From Methylobacterium longum (GTDB taxonomy: Bacteria > Pseudomonadota > Alphaproteobacteria > Rhizobiales > Beijerinckiaceae): a DNA stretch of 64,000 nt. The translations under genes were made by a program, and so were the position numbers. Below, piece after piece: positions 39,903-48,410 of the stretch (the first letter of the stretch is position 1; each line of letters opens with the position of its first letter). The notes beneath the pieces were generated by a model. That model made no database searches. It worked only from the letters and a program-made list of their open reading frames with translations, and was not told where the DNA came from. The stretch covers positions 124,001-188,000 of the forward strand of contig NZ_BPQS01000008.1 of NCBI RefSeq assembly GCF_022179385.1, given 5' to 3'.

Positions 39903-41177
39903 ATGCACGTCGTCATCCTGGCCGAGTTCGCGGCCGCCAGCGGCGGGGCCGAGAAGGTGGCGCTCGAATCGGCCCGCGGCCTCGCCGAGGCCGGCGTCGC
40001 GGTGACCTACATCCAGGCCATCCCCGGGCCCGCCGACCCGATGCTCGACCATGCCGGCATCCGGCGGATCGGGCTCGATCTGCCCGACATCTGGTCGCTG
40101 GGCGGCGTCCGGGCGGCGGCAGCCGGCATCTGGCACGCGGCCGCGGCGCGCCGGCTCGCCGCATCCCTCGCCGCGCTGCCGGCGCGGCCGGACATCATCC
40201 ACCTGCACCAGTGGACCCGAGCCCTGTCGCCGGCGGTCTTCCCGGTCCTGTCGAAGGCGGGGGCGCCGCTGGTCGTCACCCTGCACGATTACGCCCTGGC
40301 CTGCCCGAACGGCGTCTACTACCGCTTCGACCGGGCCGAGCCCTGCGGGCTCGCGCCGCTGTCCTCGGCCTGCCTCACGGCGCCCTGCGACCCGCGCAGC
40401 CGCGCCCACAAGCTCGTGCGCGTCGCCCGCGCGGCGACGCTGCGGCACGCGCTGCGCGGCCACCCGCTCCACGTCGTCCACGTCTGCGACGCGAGCCGCC
40501 GGCTCCTGGGCGACCTGCTCGGCGGCTATGCCGTCACCCATCACCGCATCGACAATCCGGTCCGGGTCGCGGAGGGGCCACCGGCGACGCCCGCCAGCGG
40601 CGACGCGATCGCGTATGTCGGGCGCCTGACCCGGGAGAAGGGGGCAGACCTCGTGGCCGACGCCGCCCGGGCCGCCGGTCTCCCGGCCCTGTTCATCGGC
40701 GCCGGCCCGCTGGACGCCGAGCTGCGCGCCCGGCCCGGCGTGGCGGTGGTCGGCTGGCAGGCGCCGGAGGCGGTCTGGGCGATGCTGCGCAGCCGTGCCC
40801 GGGCGCTGGCCGCGCCCTCGCGCTGGTACGAGACCGGTCCGCTCACCGTCTACGAGGCGCTGGCGGCCGGGATCCCGGTGGTCGCCTCTGACCGGTCCGG
40901 CGCCGCCGAGAAGGTCCGGCATGGGCAGACCGGCTTCGTGGTCGCCCCCGCCGTCGCACCGCTGGCCGAGGCCTTCACGGCCCTGCGGGAGGACGCCTGT
41001 GCCCGCATCCTCGGGGCGGAAGCCCGCCGCCGCTTCCGCGCGGAGCCAATGACGATCGGCGCGCACGCCGCGGCCCTGCGATCCCTGTACGAGCGGCTGG
41101 CCCGGATCGCTCTTGGTGCGCCGCAGCATCCGGGGGATGCGCCGGGCGCGGTCCATCCCGAGATCGAGCCGGCCTGA
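39903..41177 (+). CDS. Glycosyltransferase family 4, paralogue of the divergent neighbour
   Basis: Glycosyltransferase of 424 residues that aligns along its whole length with the gene on the left: MHVVILAEFAAASGGAEKVALESARGLA, IIHLHQWTRALSPAVFPVL, VVTLHDYALACPNGVYY, IAYVGRLTREKGADLVADAARAAG, LAAPSRWYETGPLTVYEALAAGIPVV and HGQTGFVV. The E-x7-E catalytic pair is present in the last lobe. Substrates are unknown. ATG 39903 is chosen over the frame extension to 39843, because the mature GT-B fold begins there and the divergent partner starts at the equivalent residue. The two starts share about 110 bp of intergenic DNA. Confidence 0.86.
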   Translation: MHVVILAEFAAASGGAEKVALESARGLAEAGVAVTYIQAIPGPADPMLDHAGIRRIGLDLPDIWSLGGVRAAAAGIWHAAAARRLAASLAALPARPDIIHLHQWTRALSPAVFPVLSKAGAPLVVTLHDYALACPNGVYYRFDRAEPCGLAPLSSACLTAPCDPRSRAHKLVRVARAATLRHALRGHPLHVVHVCDASRRLLGDLLGGYAVTHHRIDNPVRVAEGPPATPASGDAIAYVGRLTREKGADLVADAARAAGLPALFIGAGPLDAELRARPGVAVVGWQAPEAVWAMLRSRARALAAPSRWYETGPLTVYEALAAGIPVVASDRSGAAEKVRHGQTGFVVAPAVAPLAEAFTALREDACARILGAEARRRFRAEPMTIGAHAAALRSLYERLARIALGAPQHPGDAPGAVHPEIEPA

Positions 41178-41403
41178 CGGCCGCCGAACAGAATACAATA
41201 TCCTTCCGCCACCTCTGGACAGGAGGAAATAAATTTGTAAACCCGGCGTCCGCTCGGAATGCCAATCGAGCCGTCGCCGACGACCGGCAGAGCTTGCTCG
41301 CCCGCAGTCAGACGGCGAGCGGACGCCGCGATGACTGCACGGAAGCTTGGCATCGGCATTTTATCGGGCCTCGGCGGTTCGAGCGGAGCCGCAAAACATG
41401 CAC

Positions 41404-41433
41404 TTGACTTCTTGTTGCACTGCAACATATAGA
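41404..41433 (+). promoter_or_regulatory. Putative sigma-70 promoter of the phasin gene
   Basis: A -35 TTGACT at 41404-41409 and a -10-like TATAGA at 41428-41433 are 18 bp apart, 58 bp before the phasin start. The -35 matches five of six consensus bases and the -10 four of six. Confidence 0.6.
41413..41427 (+). promoter_or_regulatory. 15-bp palindromic operator candidate, PhaR-type
   Basis: TGTTGCA-C-TGCAACA is a perfect palindrome with 7-bp arms that fills the spacer between the -35 and -10 elements. It contains TGC-N3-GCA, the TGC-rich pattern bound by the repressor PhaR upstream of phasin genes in other Alphaproteobacteria. A repressor bound here would block polymerase. No phaR gene lies in the window. 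Confidence 0.6.
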
Positions 41434-41491
41434 GGCGCGTCACCGCGGACGCATACGGCGTCCCGCTCCAAGAATGACGCTGGAGACATCG

Positions 41492-41845
41492 ATGCAGACC
41501 CCGAATTTCGAGATCCCGACCGAGATGCGCGACTTCGCTGAGAAGAGCGTCGACCAGGCGCGGAACGCCGTCGGCACCCTGATGGCCAATGCCGTCAAGG
41601 CCACCGAGCAGGCCCAGACGTCGGGCCAGACCTTCCAGTCGACCTTCAGCGCCGCGGTCGCCAAGGGGTTCGAGCACGCGCAGACCAACGCCAACGCGAC
41701 CTTCGACTTCGCGCAGAAGCTCGTGCGCACGAAGGACCTCCGCGAGGCGTTCGAGCTCCAGTCCGAGTTCGTCCGCAGCCAGTTCGCCGCACTCCAGGCT
41801 CAGGCCAAGGATTACGGCGCCCTCGCGCAGAACGTGGCCCGCTAA
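41492..41845 (+). CDS. Phasin family protein (PHA granule-associated)
   Basis: Small amphipathic protein of 117 residues expected to coat polyhydroxyalkanoate granules. It begins MQTPNFEIPTEMRDFAEKSVDQARNAV, the standard start of the alphaproteobacterial phasin domain, and continues as helices FSAAVAKGFEHAQTNANATFDFAQKLVRT and AFELQSEFVRSQFAALQAQAKDYG. It has no Cys and few aromatic residues, as usual. ATG 41492, with GGAGA upstream, is preferred to the ATG at 41474 six codons earlier. Transcription probably starts from the palindrome-controlled promoter at 41404. A hairpin follows, and a second phasin gene lies about 200 bp downstream. Confidence 0.92.
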   Translation: MQTPNFEIPTEMRDFAEKSVDQARNAVGTLMANAVKATEQAQTSGQTFQSTFSAAVAKGFEHAQTNANATFDFAQKLVRTKDLREAFELQSEFVRSQFAALQAQAKDYGALAQNVAR

Positions 41846-41853
41846 GGCCGTCC

Positions 41854-41886
41854 GCGCGACCCCGACCGCCAGGTCCGGGGTCGCGC
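41854..41886 (+). terminator. Hairpin after the first phasin gene
   Basis: GCGCGACCCC (41854-41863) pairs perfectly with GGGGTCGCGC (41877-41886), and the intervening GACC/GGTC may extend the stem. It lies nine bp past the stop codon. There is no T run, so I rate it a possible terminator only. Confidence 0.5.
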
Positions 41887-42045
41887 TCCAGGATCCGGGC
41901 GGACGTCGTGCGCCGGCCGGATCCCGACATTCGACGCTCGAGCGTCACAGGTCCGGCCCCGACAGGGCGAGCGGGCTGGCCGCCCCTACCGTCCGGCCGC
42001 CGCCCCCGTCCGGATGGGCCACAGCGGGCAGGAGGACATCGCGCC

Positions 42046-42702
42046 ATGGGAAAGCCGCGTCGACCGAGAGGGCCGCGCTCCGCCTGGGAGCCGAAGTCCC
42101 CCGTCGTCACTGATACGCCCCTGGTGACGGAGAAGGCGGCGGAGCCGCCCGCAGCGGTCGAGGCCATGGCCGCACCGACGGCCGGACCGATCGCCGAACC
42201 GACGGCCGGAACGTCGACCGCGCTGCCGCCCGAGATCGCACCCGAGGTCTCCCCCGCGACCCTGGAGCAGGCGCTGGCTCGGGTCACCGAGGACACCGAC
42301 ACACCCGAACCGGACCATGAGGCGGCCGCCGAGGCCGCTCCGGCGGCCGAACCCGAGCCCGCATCCGAGCCTGCTCCGGCGGCCGCCGAGGCCGCGGTCG
42401 CTCCGGAGATCCCGGACGTGCTGCGGGCGGCGGCCAACGGGAATGTCCACGCCGAAGCGACGGGCGGGGTCGCCATCGCGGCGGAGCGCTTCGACGTCGT
42501 CGAGATCGGCTCGACGGTCGCCCGCTACATGCGCGGCGAGGGCGAGGCCGCCATGGCGCATCTGCGCGCCCTCTCGGGTGCCCGCTCGCCCGCCGAGATC
42601 ATCCGCCTGCAGGTCGGCGAGGCCCAGCGCGCCGCCGACGCCTCCCTGACCTGCTGGGTCACGGTGATCGGCAAGGCGAGCCGCATCGTCGCGTTCCGCT
42701 GA
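42046..42702 (+). CDS. Phasin-domain protein with long Ala/Glu/Pro-rich N-terminus
   Basis: Protein of 218 residues. Residues 1-130 are low-complexity, rich in Ala, Pro, Glu and Thr (for example repeated EAAPAAEPEP). The C-terminal 75 residues have the phasin_2 pattern: FDVVEIGSTVARYMRGEGEAAMAHLRALSGARSP, AEIIRLQVGEAQRAADASLTCWVTVIGKASR. ATG 42046 follows a strong GGAGG. It is the second phasin in a row but has no shared promoter with the first, since a hairpin lies between. The disordered N-terminus may mediate crowding on the granule surface or be species-specific. The role in PHA binding is inferred from the domain only. Confidence 0.8.
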   Translation: MGKPRRPRGPRSAWEPKSPVVTDTPLVTEKAAEPPAAVEAMAAPTAGPIAEPTAGTSTALPPEIAPEVSPATLEQALARVTEDTDTPEPDHEAAAEAAPAAEPEPASEPAPAAAEAAVAPEIPDVLRAAANGNVHAEATGGVAIAAERFDVVEIGSTVARYMRGEGEAAMAHLRALSGARSPAEIIRLQVGEAQRAADASLTCWVTVIGKASRIVAFR

Positions 42703-42825
42703 CGCGGCCCCAGATTTGTCGCATCCCGCGGGCAAGGCTCCCGGATCGAACCGGCCCCGGCAACCGACCGTTAACCAAGCCGGTCCCATGCCTGCACGGA
42801 GGGCACGGGAGACGATACCGGACCG

Positions 42826-44085
42826 ATGCCGAGTTGCACGCGCCTGATCCGTTCCGCCTGTCTGGGCCTCGCCGTCGCGCTGTCTGCCGCGCTGGCGGGG
42901 GCACCGGTCGTCGCGCAGAACGGCGATAAGCCCGCCATCGCCATCGGGGCCGATCTCGCGAGCCAGGCGGGCACGACGCGCCTGACCCTGACCCTGTCCC
43001 GCGCCGTCGAGGCCCGCGGCTTCGTGATGGAGCGGCCGGACCGGGCGGTGATCGACCTGCCGGAAGTGAACTTCCAGCTCGAATCCGGCACCGGAGGCCG
43101 CCGCGAGGGCCTCGTGCAATCCTTCCGCTACGGCCTGTTCGCCCCGGGCCGCTCCCGCATCGTAATCGACCTCGCTGGCCCGGCGACCGTCGGCCGGATC
43201 GAGACCGCGACCCGGCAACGGGACGGGGCCGTCCTGCTCACGATTCCCCTGCAGCGCGTCGACCGCGAGGCGTTCCGCAAGGCGGCCGCGGCGGCGGACC
43301 CCGCCCCCGCCCAGGCCCGGAGCGCCGCCCCCGAACCCGCCGACCAGCGCCCGCTGATCATGGTCGATGCCGGCCACGGCGGCACCGATCCCGGCGCCAT
43401 CGCGGTGGGCGGCGTATTCGAGAAGGACATCGTGTTCGGCTTCGCCCAGGCGCTGGTCGAGAGGCTGGAGGCGGGCGGCCGCTACCGGGTTCGGATGACC
43501 CGCGACCGCGACGTGTTCGTGCCGCTCGCCGAGCGGGTGCGCCTCGCCCGCGGGGCCAAGGCCGACCTGTTCGTGTCGATCCACGCGGATTCCATCTCGG
43601 CGGCCCCCCAGGTGCGCGGCGCGACGATCTACACCAATTCCGAGAAGGCCACGGACGCCGAATCCGCCAAGCTCGCCGAGCGCGAGAACCGGGCCGACGC
43701 CGCCGCGGGGGTGGACGCCGCCGAGGCCCCGCCCGACATCGCCGACATCCTGCAGGAGCTGACCCTGCGGGAGACCCGGGGCTTCTCGTCGGGCTTCGCC
43801 CGCACCCTGATGGGTCAGCTCGCGCCCGTCATCGAGATGAGCTCCAAGCCCCACCGCGAGGCGCGCTTCGTGGTGCTGCGCTCCCCCGACGTGCCCAGCG
43901 TGCTGGTGGAATTGGGCTATCTCTCCAGCAAGCGCGACTTGGAGATGCTGCAATCGCCGGACTGGCGGGCCGGCGTCACCGGCTCCATGGCCAAGGCGAT
44001 CGACCTGTTCTTCACCAATCGCGCCACGCTAAGCCGACCGGCCACCACGCGCCGTTCGGCCGCCATCGCCCCAGTTTTACCATAG
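42826..44085 (+). CDS. N-acetylmuramoyl-L-alanine amidase (AmiC-type)
   Basis: Periplasmic zinc amidase of 419 residues that cleaves the septal peptidoglycan stem peptide from MurNAc. A signal peptide at 1-30 (ending VVAQ) is followed by an AMIN domain at about 40-145, which targets the enzyme to the septum. The amidase_3 domain starts near 177. Zinc ligands are His184 in VDAGHGGTDPGA, Glu199 in FEKDIV and His253 in SIHADS, and the catalytic Glu lies in VELGYLSSKRD. All are present. It precedes PBP1A by 170 bp on the same strand, a common alphaproteobacterial pair of peptidoglycan genes. Confidence 0.94.
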   Translation: MPSCTRLIRSACLGLAVALSAALAGAPVVAQNGDKPAIAIGADLASQAGTTRLTLTLSRAVEARGFVMERPDRAVIDLPEVNFQLESGTGGRREGLVQSFRYGLFAPGRSRIVIDLAGPATVGRIETATRQRDGAVLLTIPLQRVDREAFRKAAAAADPAPAQARSAAPEPADQRPLIMVDAGHGGTDPGAIAVGGVFEKDIVFGFAQALVERLEAGGRYRVRMTRDRDVFVPLAERVRLARGAKADLFVSIHADSISAAPQVRGATIYTNSEKATDAESAKLAERENRADAAAGVDAAEAPPDIADILQELTLRETRGFSSGFARTLMGQLAPVIEMSSKPHREARFVVLRSPDVPSVLVELGYLSSKRDLEMLQSPDWRAGVTGSMAKAIDLFFTNRATLSRPATTRRSAAIAPVLP

Positions 44086-44255
44086 AGTAAGTGTCGATAC
44101 GGGGCGTCCGAACGCCCCGTCGCACCGCCGCTGAACCGGCAATCCGAGGGGGCCTGACGGGAGCATCCGGAGGCCGACCGCATCGAGAGCGGACGCAACG
44201 CGCCGGATGGGCCGATTCCGGCATGCGGCCGGGCCAGCGACGAGCGGAACACCGG

Positions 44256-46685
44256 ATGCGTCTGATCCTTCGTTTCTTCGGGATCCTGTTCAGCGCCGCC
44301 GCGGTGCTGTTCGTGATCGGAGCGGCGGCCGGCGGTTACTTCTACTGGAAGTACAGCCAGGACCTGCCGGACCACGCCGCGCTCGCCAATTACGAGCCGC
44401 CGGTGATGACCCGCGTCCACGCCTCGGACGGCTCGCTGCTCGCCGAATACGCCCGCGAGCGCCGCCTCTACCTGCCGATCCAGGCGATGCCCAAGATCGT
44501 GGTGGCGGCCTTCCTGTCGGCCGAGGACAAGAACTTCTACAAGCACGGCGGCATCGACCCCGAGGGGATCGTGCGCGCCTTCCTGACCAACGCCAAGTCG
44601 GGCAAGCGGCAGGGCGCCTCGACCATCACCCAGCAGGTCGCCAAGAACTTCCTGCTGTCCTCCGAGCAGACCTACGACCGCAAGATCAAGGAGGCGCTGC
44701 TGGCGCTCCGCATCGAGGCGGCCTACTCGAAGGACAAGATCCTCGAGCTCTACCTCAACGAGATTTTCCTGGGCACGATCGTCCCGGGCCGCAACCTGCA
44801 CGGCGTGGCGGCCGCGGCGCTCGACTACTTCGGGAAGTCGGTCCACGAGCTGACCATCAACGAGGCGGCCTACCTCGCCGCCCTGCCGAAGGGGCCGAAC
44901 AACTACCACCCTTACCGCAAGACCCAGGCGGCGCTCGACCGCCGCAACGAGATCATCCGCCTGATGGCGGAGAACAACTACATCACCCGGGAGGAGGCGG
45001 ACGCCGCCAAGAAGATGCCGCTCGGCGTCAACCCGCGGGTCGCCTTCCCGAACGCCGCCAACGCCAACTACTTCACCGAGGAGGTCCGCCGCGAGATCTC
45101 CGAGCGCTACGGCGAGAAGAAGCTCTACGAGGGCGGCCTCTCGGTGCGCGCCACCCTCGATCCGAAGATGCAGGGGTGGGCCCGGAAGGCGCTGGTCGAC
45201 GGCCTCGTGCGCTACGACCAGGCCCATGGCTGGCGCGGTCCCGTCAGCAAGGTCGACCTGACCGGACGCGACTGGGGCATGGCGGCGGCCGAGGTGCCGG
45301 CGCTCGGCGACGTGGCACCCTGGCGGCTCGCCGTGGTGCTGGGCAACGGCGGCGGCGGCGTGCAGGTCGGCCTCCAGCCGCGGCGCGAGGCGTCCGGTCA
45401 GGTCGGCAAGGACCGTGAGACAGGCGTGATCACCCCCGACGGCATGCGCTGGGCCGGCCGCGCCAACCTCCAGCCCGGCGACATGGTCTATGTCGAGGCG
45501 ATGGAAGGCGGCCGCGGCCAGTTCCGCCTGCGCCAGAAGCCCGAGGTCTCCGGCGCCATCGTGGCCATGGACCCGAACACGGGCCGCGTCCACGCCATGG
45601 TCGGCGGCTTCTCGTACGACGAATCCGAGTTCAACCGTGCCACCCAGGCGATGCGCCAGCCGGGCTCCTCGTTCAAGCCGATCGTCTACTCGGCGGCGCT
45701 GGACAACGGCTACACCCCCGCCTCGATCGTGCAGGATTCGCCGATCACCATCGAGGCCGGCCCCGGCCAGGAGGCCTGGACGCCCTCGAACTACGACGGC
45801 AAGTCCGGCGGCCCCCACACCCTGCGCTACGGCATCGAGCACTCGAAGAACCTGATGACGGTCCGGCTCGCCAAGGATGTCGGCATGCCGCTCATCGCCG
45901 AGTACGCCCGCCGCTTCGGCGTCTACGACGACATGCTGCCGGTTCTGCCGATGTCGCTGGGCGCGGGCGAGACCACGGTGATGCGCATGGTCACGGCCTA
46001 CTCGATGCTGGCCAATGGCGGCCGGCGCATCCGCCCGACCCTGATCGACCGGATCCAGGATCGCGTCGGCGAGACGATCTATCGGCACGACAACCGGAAG
46101 TGCATCGGCTGCGACGCCGAGAAGTGGTCCGGTCAGGACGAGCCCAAGCTGGTGGACGATTCCGAGCAGGTGCTCGACCCGCTCACCGCCTACCAGATGG
46201 TCTCGATCATGGAGGGCGTGGTCCAGCGCGGCACCGCCACCATCCTGAAGCAGATCGGCAAGCCGCTCGCCGGCAAGACGGGCACGACGAACGACGCCAA
46301 GGACGCGTGGTTCGTGGGCTTCTCGCCGGATCTCGCGGTCGGGATTTACCTCGGCTTCGACAAGCCGCGCTCCCTCGGCGACCGCGCCACCGGCGGCGGG
46401 CTGGCGGCACCGATCGCCCTGGAGTTCCTGAAGACGGCCCTGAAGGACAAGCCGCCGACGCCGTTCCGCGTGCCCCCGGGCATCAAGCTGATTCGCGTCA
46501 ACCTCGGCAGCGGCACCCGGGCCGGCTCCGGCGAGGGCGCCGGGACGATCCTCGAGGCGTTCAAGCCCGGCACCGCGCCGCCGGATTCCTACGTGGCGTC
46601 TTCGGGCGGCCAGAGCGCGGCGCCCGCCGCCGCGGCGGTGCCGCCGGATGCCGACCGGGCCGCGCAGGCCGGCGGCTTGTACTGA
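44256..46685 (+). CDS. mrcA: Penicillin-binding protein 1A
   Basis: Bifunctional class A PBP of 809 residues that makes glycan strands and crosslinks them. One transmembrane helix lies at about 8-30. The transglycosylase domain has SAEDKNFYKHGGID with catalytic Glu90 and GASTITQQVAKN at 120-131. After an OB-like insert (residues 300-410), the transpeptidase has SSFK with Ser471, the SKN motif in IEHSKNLMTV and KTG at 674-676. The C-terminus is a Pro/Ala-rich tail. ATG 44256 is chosen because the 55 residues before it in frame are Arg-rich and do not form a helix. It follows the amidase gene and ends at a hairpin. Confidence 0.96.
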   Translation: MRLILRFFGILFSAAAVLFVIGAAAGGYFYWKYSQDLPDHAALANYEPPVMTRVHASDGSLLAEYARERRLYLPIQAMPKIVVAAFLSAEDKNFYKHGGIDPEGIVRAFLTNAKSGKRQGASTITQQVAKNFLLSSEQTYDRKIKEALLALRIEAAYSKDKILELYLNEIFLGTIVPGRNLHGVAAAALDYFGKSVHELTINEAAYLAALPKGPNNYHPYRKTQAALDRRNEIIRLMAENNYITREEADAAKKMPLGVNPRVAFPNAANANYFTEEVRREISERYGEKKLYEGGLSVRATLDPKMQGWARKALVDGLVRYDQAHGWRGPVSKVDLTGRDWGMAAAEVPALGDVAPWRLAVVLGNGGGGVQVGLQPRREASGQVGKDRETGVITPDGMRWAGRANLQPGDMVYVEAMEGGRGQFRLRQKPEVSGAIVAMDPNTGRVHAMVGGFSYDESEFNRATQAMRQPGSSFKPIVYSAALDNGYTPASIVQDSPITIEAGPGQEAWTPSNYDGKSGGPHTLRYGIEHSKNLMTVRLAKDVGMPLIAEYARRFGVYDDMLPVLPMSLGAGETTVMRMVTAYSMLANGGRRIRPTLIDRIQDRVGETIYRHDNRKCIGCDAEKWSGQDEPKLVDDSEQVLDPLTAYQMVSIMEGVVQRGTATILKQIGKPLAGKTGTTNDAKDAWFVGFSPDLAVGIYLGFDKPRSLGDRATGGGLAAPIALEFLKTALKDKPPTPFRVPPGIKLIRVNLGSGTRAGSGEGAGTILEAFKPGTAPPDSYVASSGGQSAAPAAAAVPPDADRAAQAGGLY

Positions 46686-46693
46686 GGGGATCG

Positions 46694-46717
46694 CCGGCGG
46701 GTGGCTACACCCGCCGG
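46694..46717 (+). terminator. Terminator-like hairpin after mrcA
   Basis: CCGGCGGGTG (46694-46703) pairs perfectly with CACCCGCCGG (46708-46717) around a GCTA loop, nine bp past the stop codon. It is followed by TCTCGTCTC rather than a T run. Confidence 0.65.
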
Positions 46718-46849
46718 TCTCGTCTCAGGCTCCGAGCGGGGCGCGCGACGGTTCGCGGACGTTCCACCGGCCGGTCGACACGTGTGCGTCATCCCGCGGG
46801 CGCCGATTGAGGCTCGCGCGGGACGCCGCGGGAACCGCCCGGCGCACAG

Positions 46850-46877
46850 AAAAAAGCCGCCCCGGTGGGAGCGGCTT
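46850..46877 (-). terminator. Rho-independent terminator of purSQ (minus strand)
   Basis: Read on the minus strand, AAGCCGC pairs with GCGGCTT across a 10-base loop, and the stem is followed by four further T, making six T in all. It lies about 130 bp past the purQ stop. Confidence 0.75.
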
Positions 46878-47006
46878 CGAGAAGTCTTCAGGGAGGCATC
46901 AAACAGAGCGGACAGAAGATACCGCTCGACATCCAGATCTCTGGATGCCCCCTTTATAAATTGAAAACCCTAATCGCCGGTTAAGATAAAACTCCGCCGT
47001 CGGCGC

Positions 47007-47687
47007 CTAGGCCGCCAAGCTGTCGAACAGGCCGCGGCCGTCGGTCCCGCCGATCAGGCCTTCGACAAAGTTCTCCGGATGCGGCATCATCCCGAGGACG
47101 TTGCGGCGCTCCGACAGAACCCCGGCGATCGCGTTGAGCGAGCCGTTGCGATTGGCCTCCACGGTGACGTTTCCGTCCGCGTCGCAGTATCGGAACGCGA
47201 CCCGGCCCTCGCCCTCGACCCGCGCCAGGGTCTCGGGATCGACGAAGTAGTTGCCCTCCCCGTGGGCGACGCAGACGTCGATCACCTGACCCTGCTGGTA
47301 CGCGCTGGTGAAGCGCGTGTCGGTGCGCTCGACCCGGAGCGTCTGCCGGTGGCAGATGAAGCGCCGGTTGATGTTGCGCATCAGCACGCCGGGCAGCAGG
47401 CCGGATTCGCACAGGATCTGGAAGCCGTTGCAGATGCCGAGCACGAGTCCGCCGCGGCCCGCATGGGCGCGCACCGCATCCATCGCGGCCGCGCGCCCGG
47501 CGATGGCGCCGCAGCGCAGGTAGTCGCCGTACGAGAAGCCGCCCGGCAGGACGGCGAGGTCGGTTCCGACCGGGAGTTCGTGGTCCGCGTGCCAGACCAG
47601 ATCCACCTGCGCGCCCGACCGCCGCAGCGCCCGGACCACGTCCGTCTCGCGGTTCGAACCCGGGAAGACGATGACCGCGGCGCGCAT
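47007..47687 (-). CDS. purQ: Phosphoribosylformylglycinamidine synthase subunit PurQ
   Basis: Glutaminase subunit of FGAM synthase, step four of purine synthesis, working with PurL and PurS. The product is 226 residues, standard for PurQ. The class I glutamine amidotransferase triad is present: Cys86 in LGICNGFQIL, and His203 and Glu205 in MMPHPENF. FPGSNRETDV at the N-terminus and LPGGFSYGDYLRCGAIA near residue 50 are family hallmarks. Its ATG overlaps the purS stop by one base (TGATG), so the two are coupled. purL is not in the window. A minus-strand terminator follows at 46850. Confidence 0.97.
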   Translation of the reverse strand: MRAAVIVFPGSNRETDVVRALRRSGAQVDLVWHADHELPVGTDLAVLPGGFSYGDYLRCGAIAGRAAAMDAVRAHAGRGGLVLGICNGFQILCESGLLPGVLMRNINRRFICHRQTLRVERTDTRFTSAYQQGQVIDVCVAHGEGNYFVDPETLARVEGEGRVAFRYCDADGNVTVEANRNGSLNAIAGVLSERRNVLGMMPHPENFVEGLIGGTDGRGLFDSLAA

Positions 47688-47926
47688 CAGAGGATCTCGA
47701 TCGCGTAGTTCTCGACCACCGTGTTCGCCAGCAGCTTCTCGCAGGCCGTGCGCAGGGTCGCCTCGGCGGCCGCGCCGTCTGTCGCCGACACCTCGATGTC
47801 GAAGACCTTGCCCTGCCGCACGCCGTCGATCCCCTCGATGGCCAGCGACTTGAGGGCGGCCTCGATCGCCTTGCCCTGCGGGTCCAGAACGCCGGTCTTC
47901 AGGGTGACGATGATACGGGCTTTCAT
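47687..47926 (-). CDS. purS: Phosphoribosylformylglycinamidine synthase subunit PurS
   Basis: Structural subunit of 79 residues that bridges PurL and PurQ. The sequence MKARIIVTLKTGVLDPQGKAI, then GVRQGKVFDIEV and ANTVVENYAIEIL, is the complete PurS pattern, and the length is normal. It sits directly upstream of purQ, with one base of overlap, as in most alphaproteobacteria. The frame remains open far upstream, but ATG 47926 is the correct family start. Confidence 0.96.
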   Translation of the reverse strand: MKARIIVTLKTGVLDPQGKAIEAALKSLAIEGIDGVRQGKVFDIEVSATDGAAAEATLRTACEKLLANTVVENYAIEIL

Positions 47927-48066
47927 GGGGCTTCGGGTCTCACACGGGGCCTGGAACGGGGCGCGACCTGCGGCGTCGTTACGCAGCCGGCCGCGGAGCG
48001 GTTCTAGCAGGGACGTTCCCGGCTCGCCAGCAAGGCGATGACAGGACGGGTCCGCGCGCGGTTCGC

Positions 48067-48306
48067 CTACCGGCGGGGCGCGGTCGGGGCGGTCCGCAAC
48101 GGCTCGATGCTGGTCGCCCGGCGCCACAGCTGGAGCATGATCCAGGCCGCGAACAGGCTGAACACGCACATCAGAACGTGGCCCAACCGGTCTCCGAGAT
48201 CGAACAGGCCCGCCAGGGCCCACCCGGCCGCGATGGCCACGGCGAACACCTCTGTGCCGACGAGGACCATCATGCTCACGATGGTGATGGCGTTGCGCCC
48301 GTTCAC
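48067..48306 (-). CDS. Small two-helix membrane protein, function unknown
   Basis: A 79-residue protein with two hydrophobic segments, about residues 10-31 (VLVGTEVFAVAIAAGWALAG) and 45-63 (VLMCVFSLFAAWIMLQL), and a basic C-terminus ending PTAPRR. I know of no function. The start is GTG 48306, chosen because GAGGG lies eight bases upstream; a TTG 15 bases earlier falls within the T run of the preceding hairpin. It is downstream of actR on the same strand, with a terminator-like hairpin between, so it may be transcribed weakly by read-through or from its own promoter. Confidence 0.7.
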   Translation of the reverse strand: MNGRNAITIVSMMVLVGTEVFAVAIAAGWALAGLFDLGDRLGHVLMCVFSLFAAWIMLQLWRRATSIEPLRTAPTAPRR

Positions 48307-48319
48307 GATCTGCGCCCTC

Positions 48320-48359
48320 AAAAACGTTCGGGTCCCGGGCGATTACCGCCCGAGACCCG
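48320..48359 (-). terminator. Terminator of actR (minus strand)
   Basis: On the minus strand CGGGTC-T-CGGGCG pairs with CGCCCG-G-GACCCG around a five-base loop, with one internal mismatch, and AACGTTTTT follows. It lies about 50 bp past the actR stop. The T run touches the leader of the next small gene, so it could also act as a leader hairpin for that gene. Confidence 0.75.
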
Positions 48360-48410
48360 TGCAGCTAGCCCACGAAGGCCGGCCTGCGCAACCGATTGTG
48401 CCGGCCCGCC

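Larger units (their letters stand above)
41178..41491. other. Intergenic region upstream of the phasin gene
   Basis: A stretch of 314 bp. The first 220 bp shows no gene or fold I can support. The last 90 bp holds a promoter with an internal palindrome, listed separately. Confidence 0.5.
46686..47006. other. Intergenic region with two convergent terminators
   Basis: A stretch of 321 bp between the convergent mrcA and purQ genes, with one terminator for each strand, listed separately. The AT-richer part (46880-46990) also holds a 16-bp inverted repeat, ATCCAGA and TCTGGAT, at 46931-46946. I see no gene. Confidence 0.5.
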
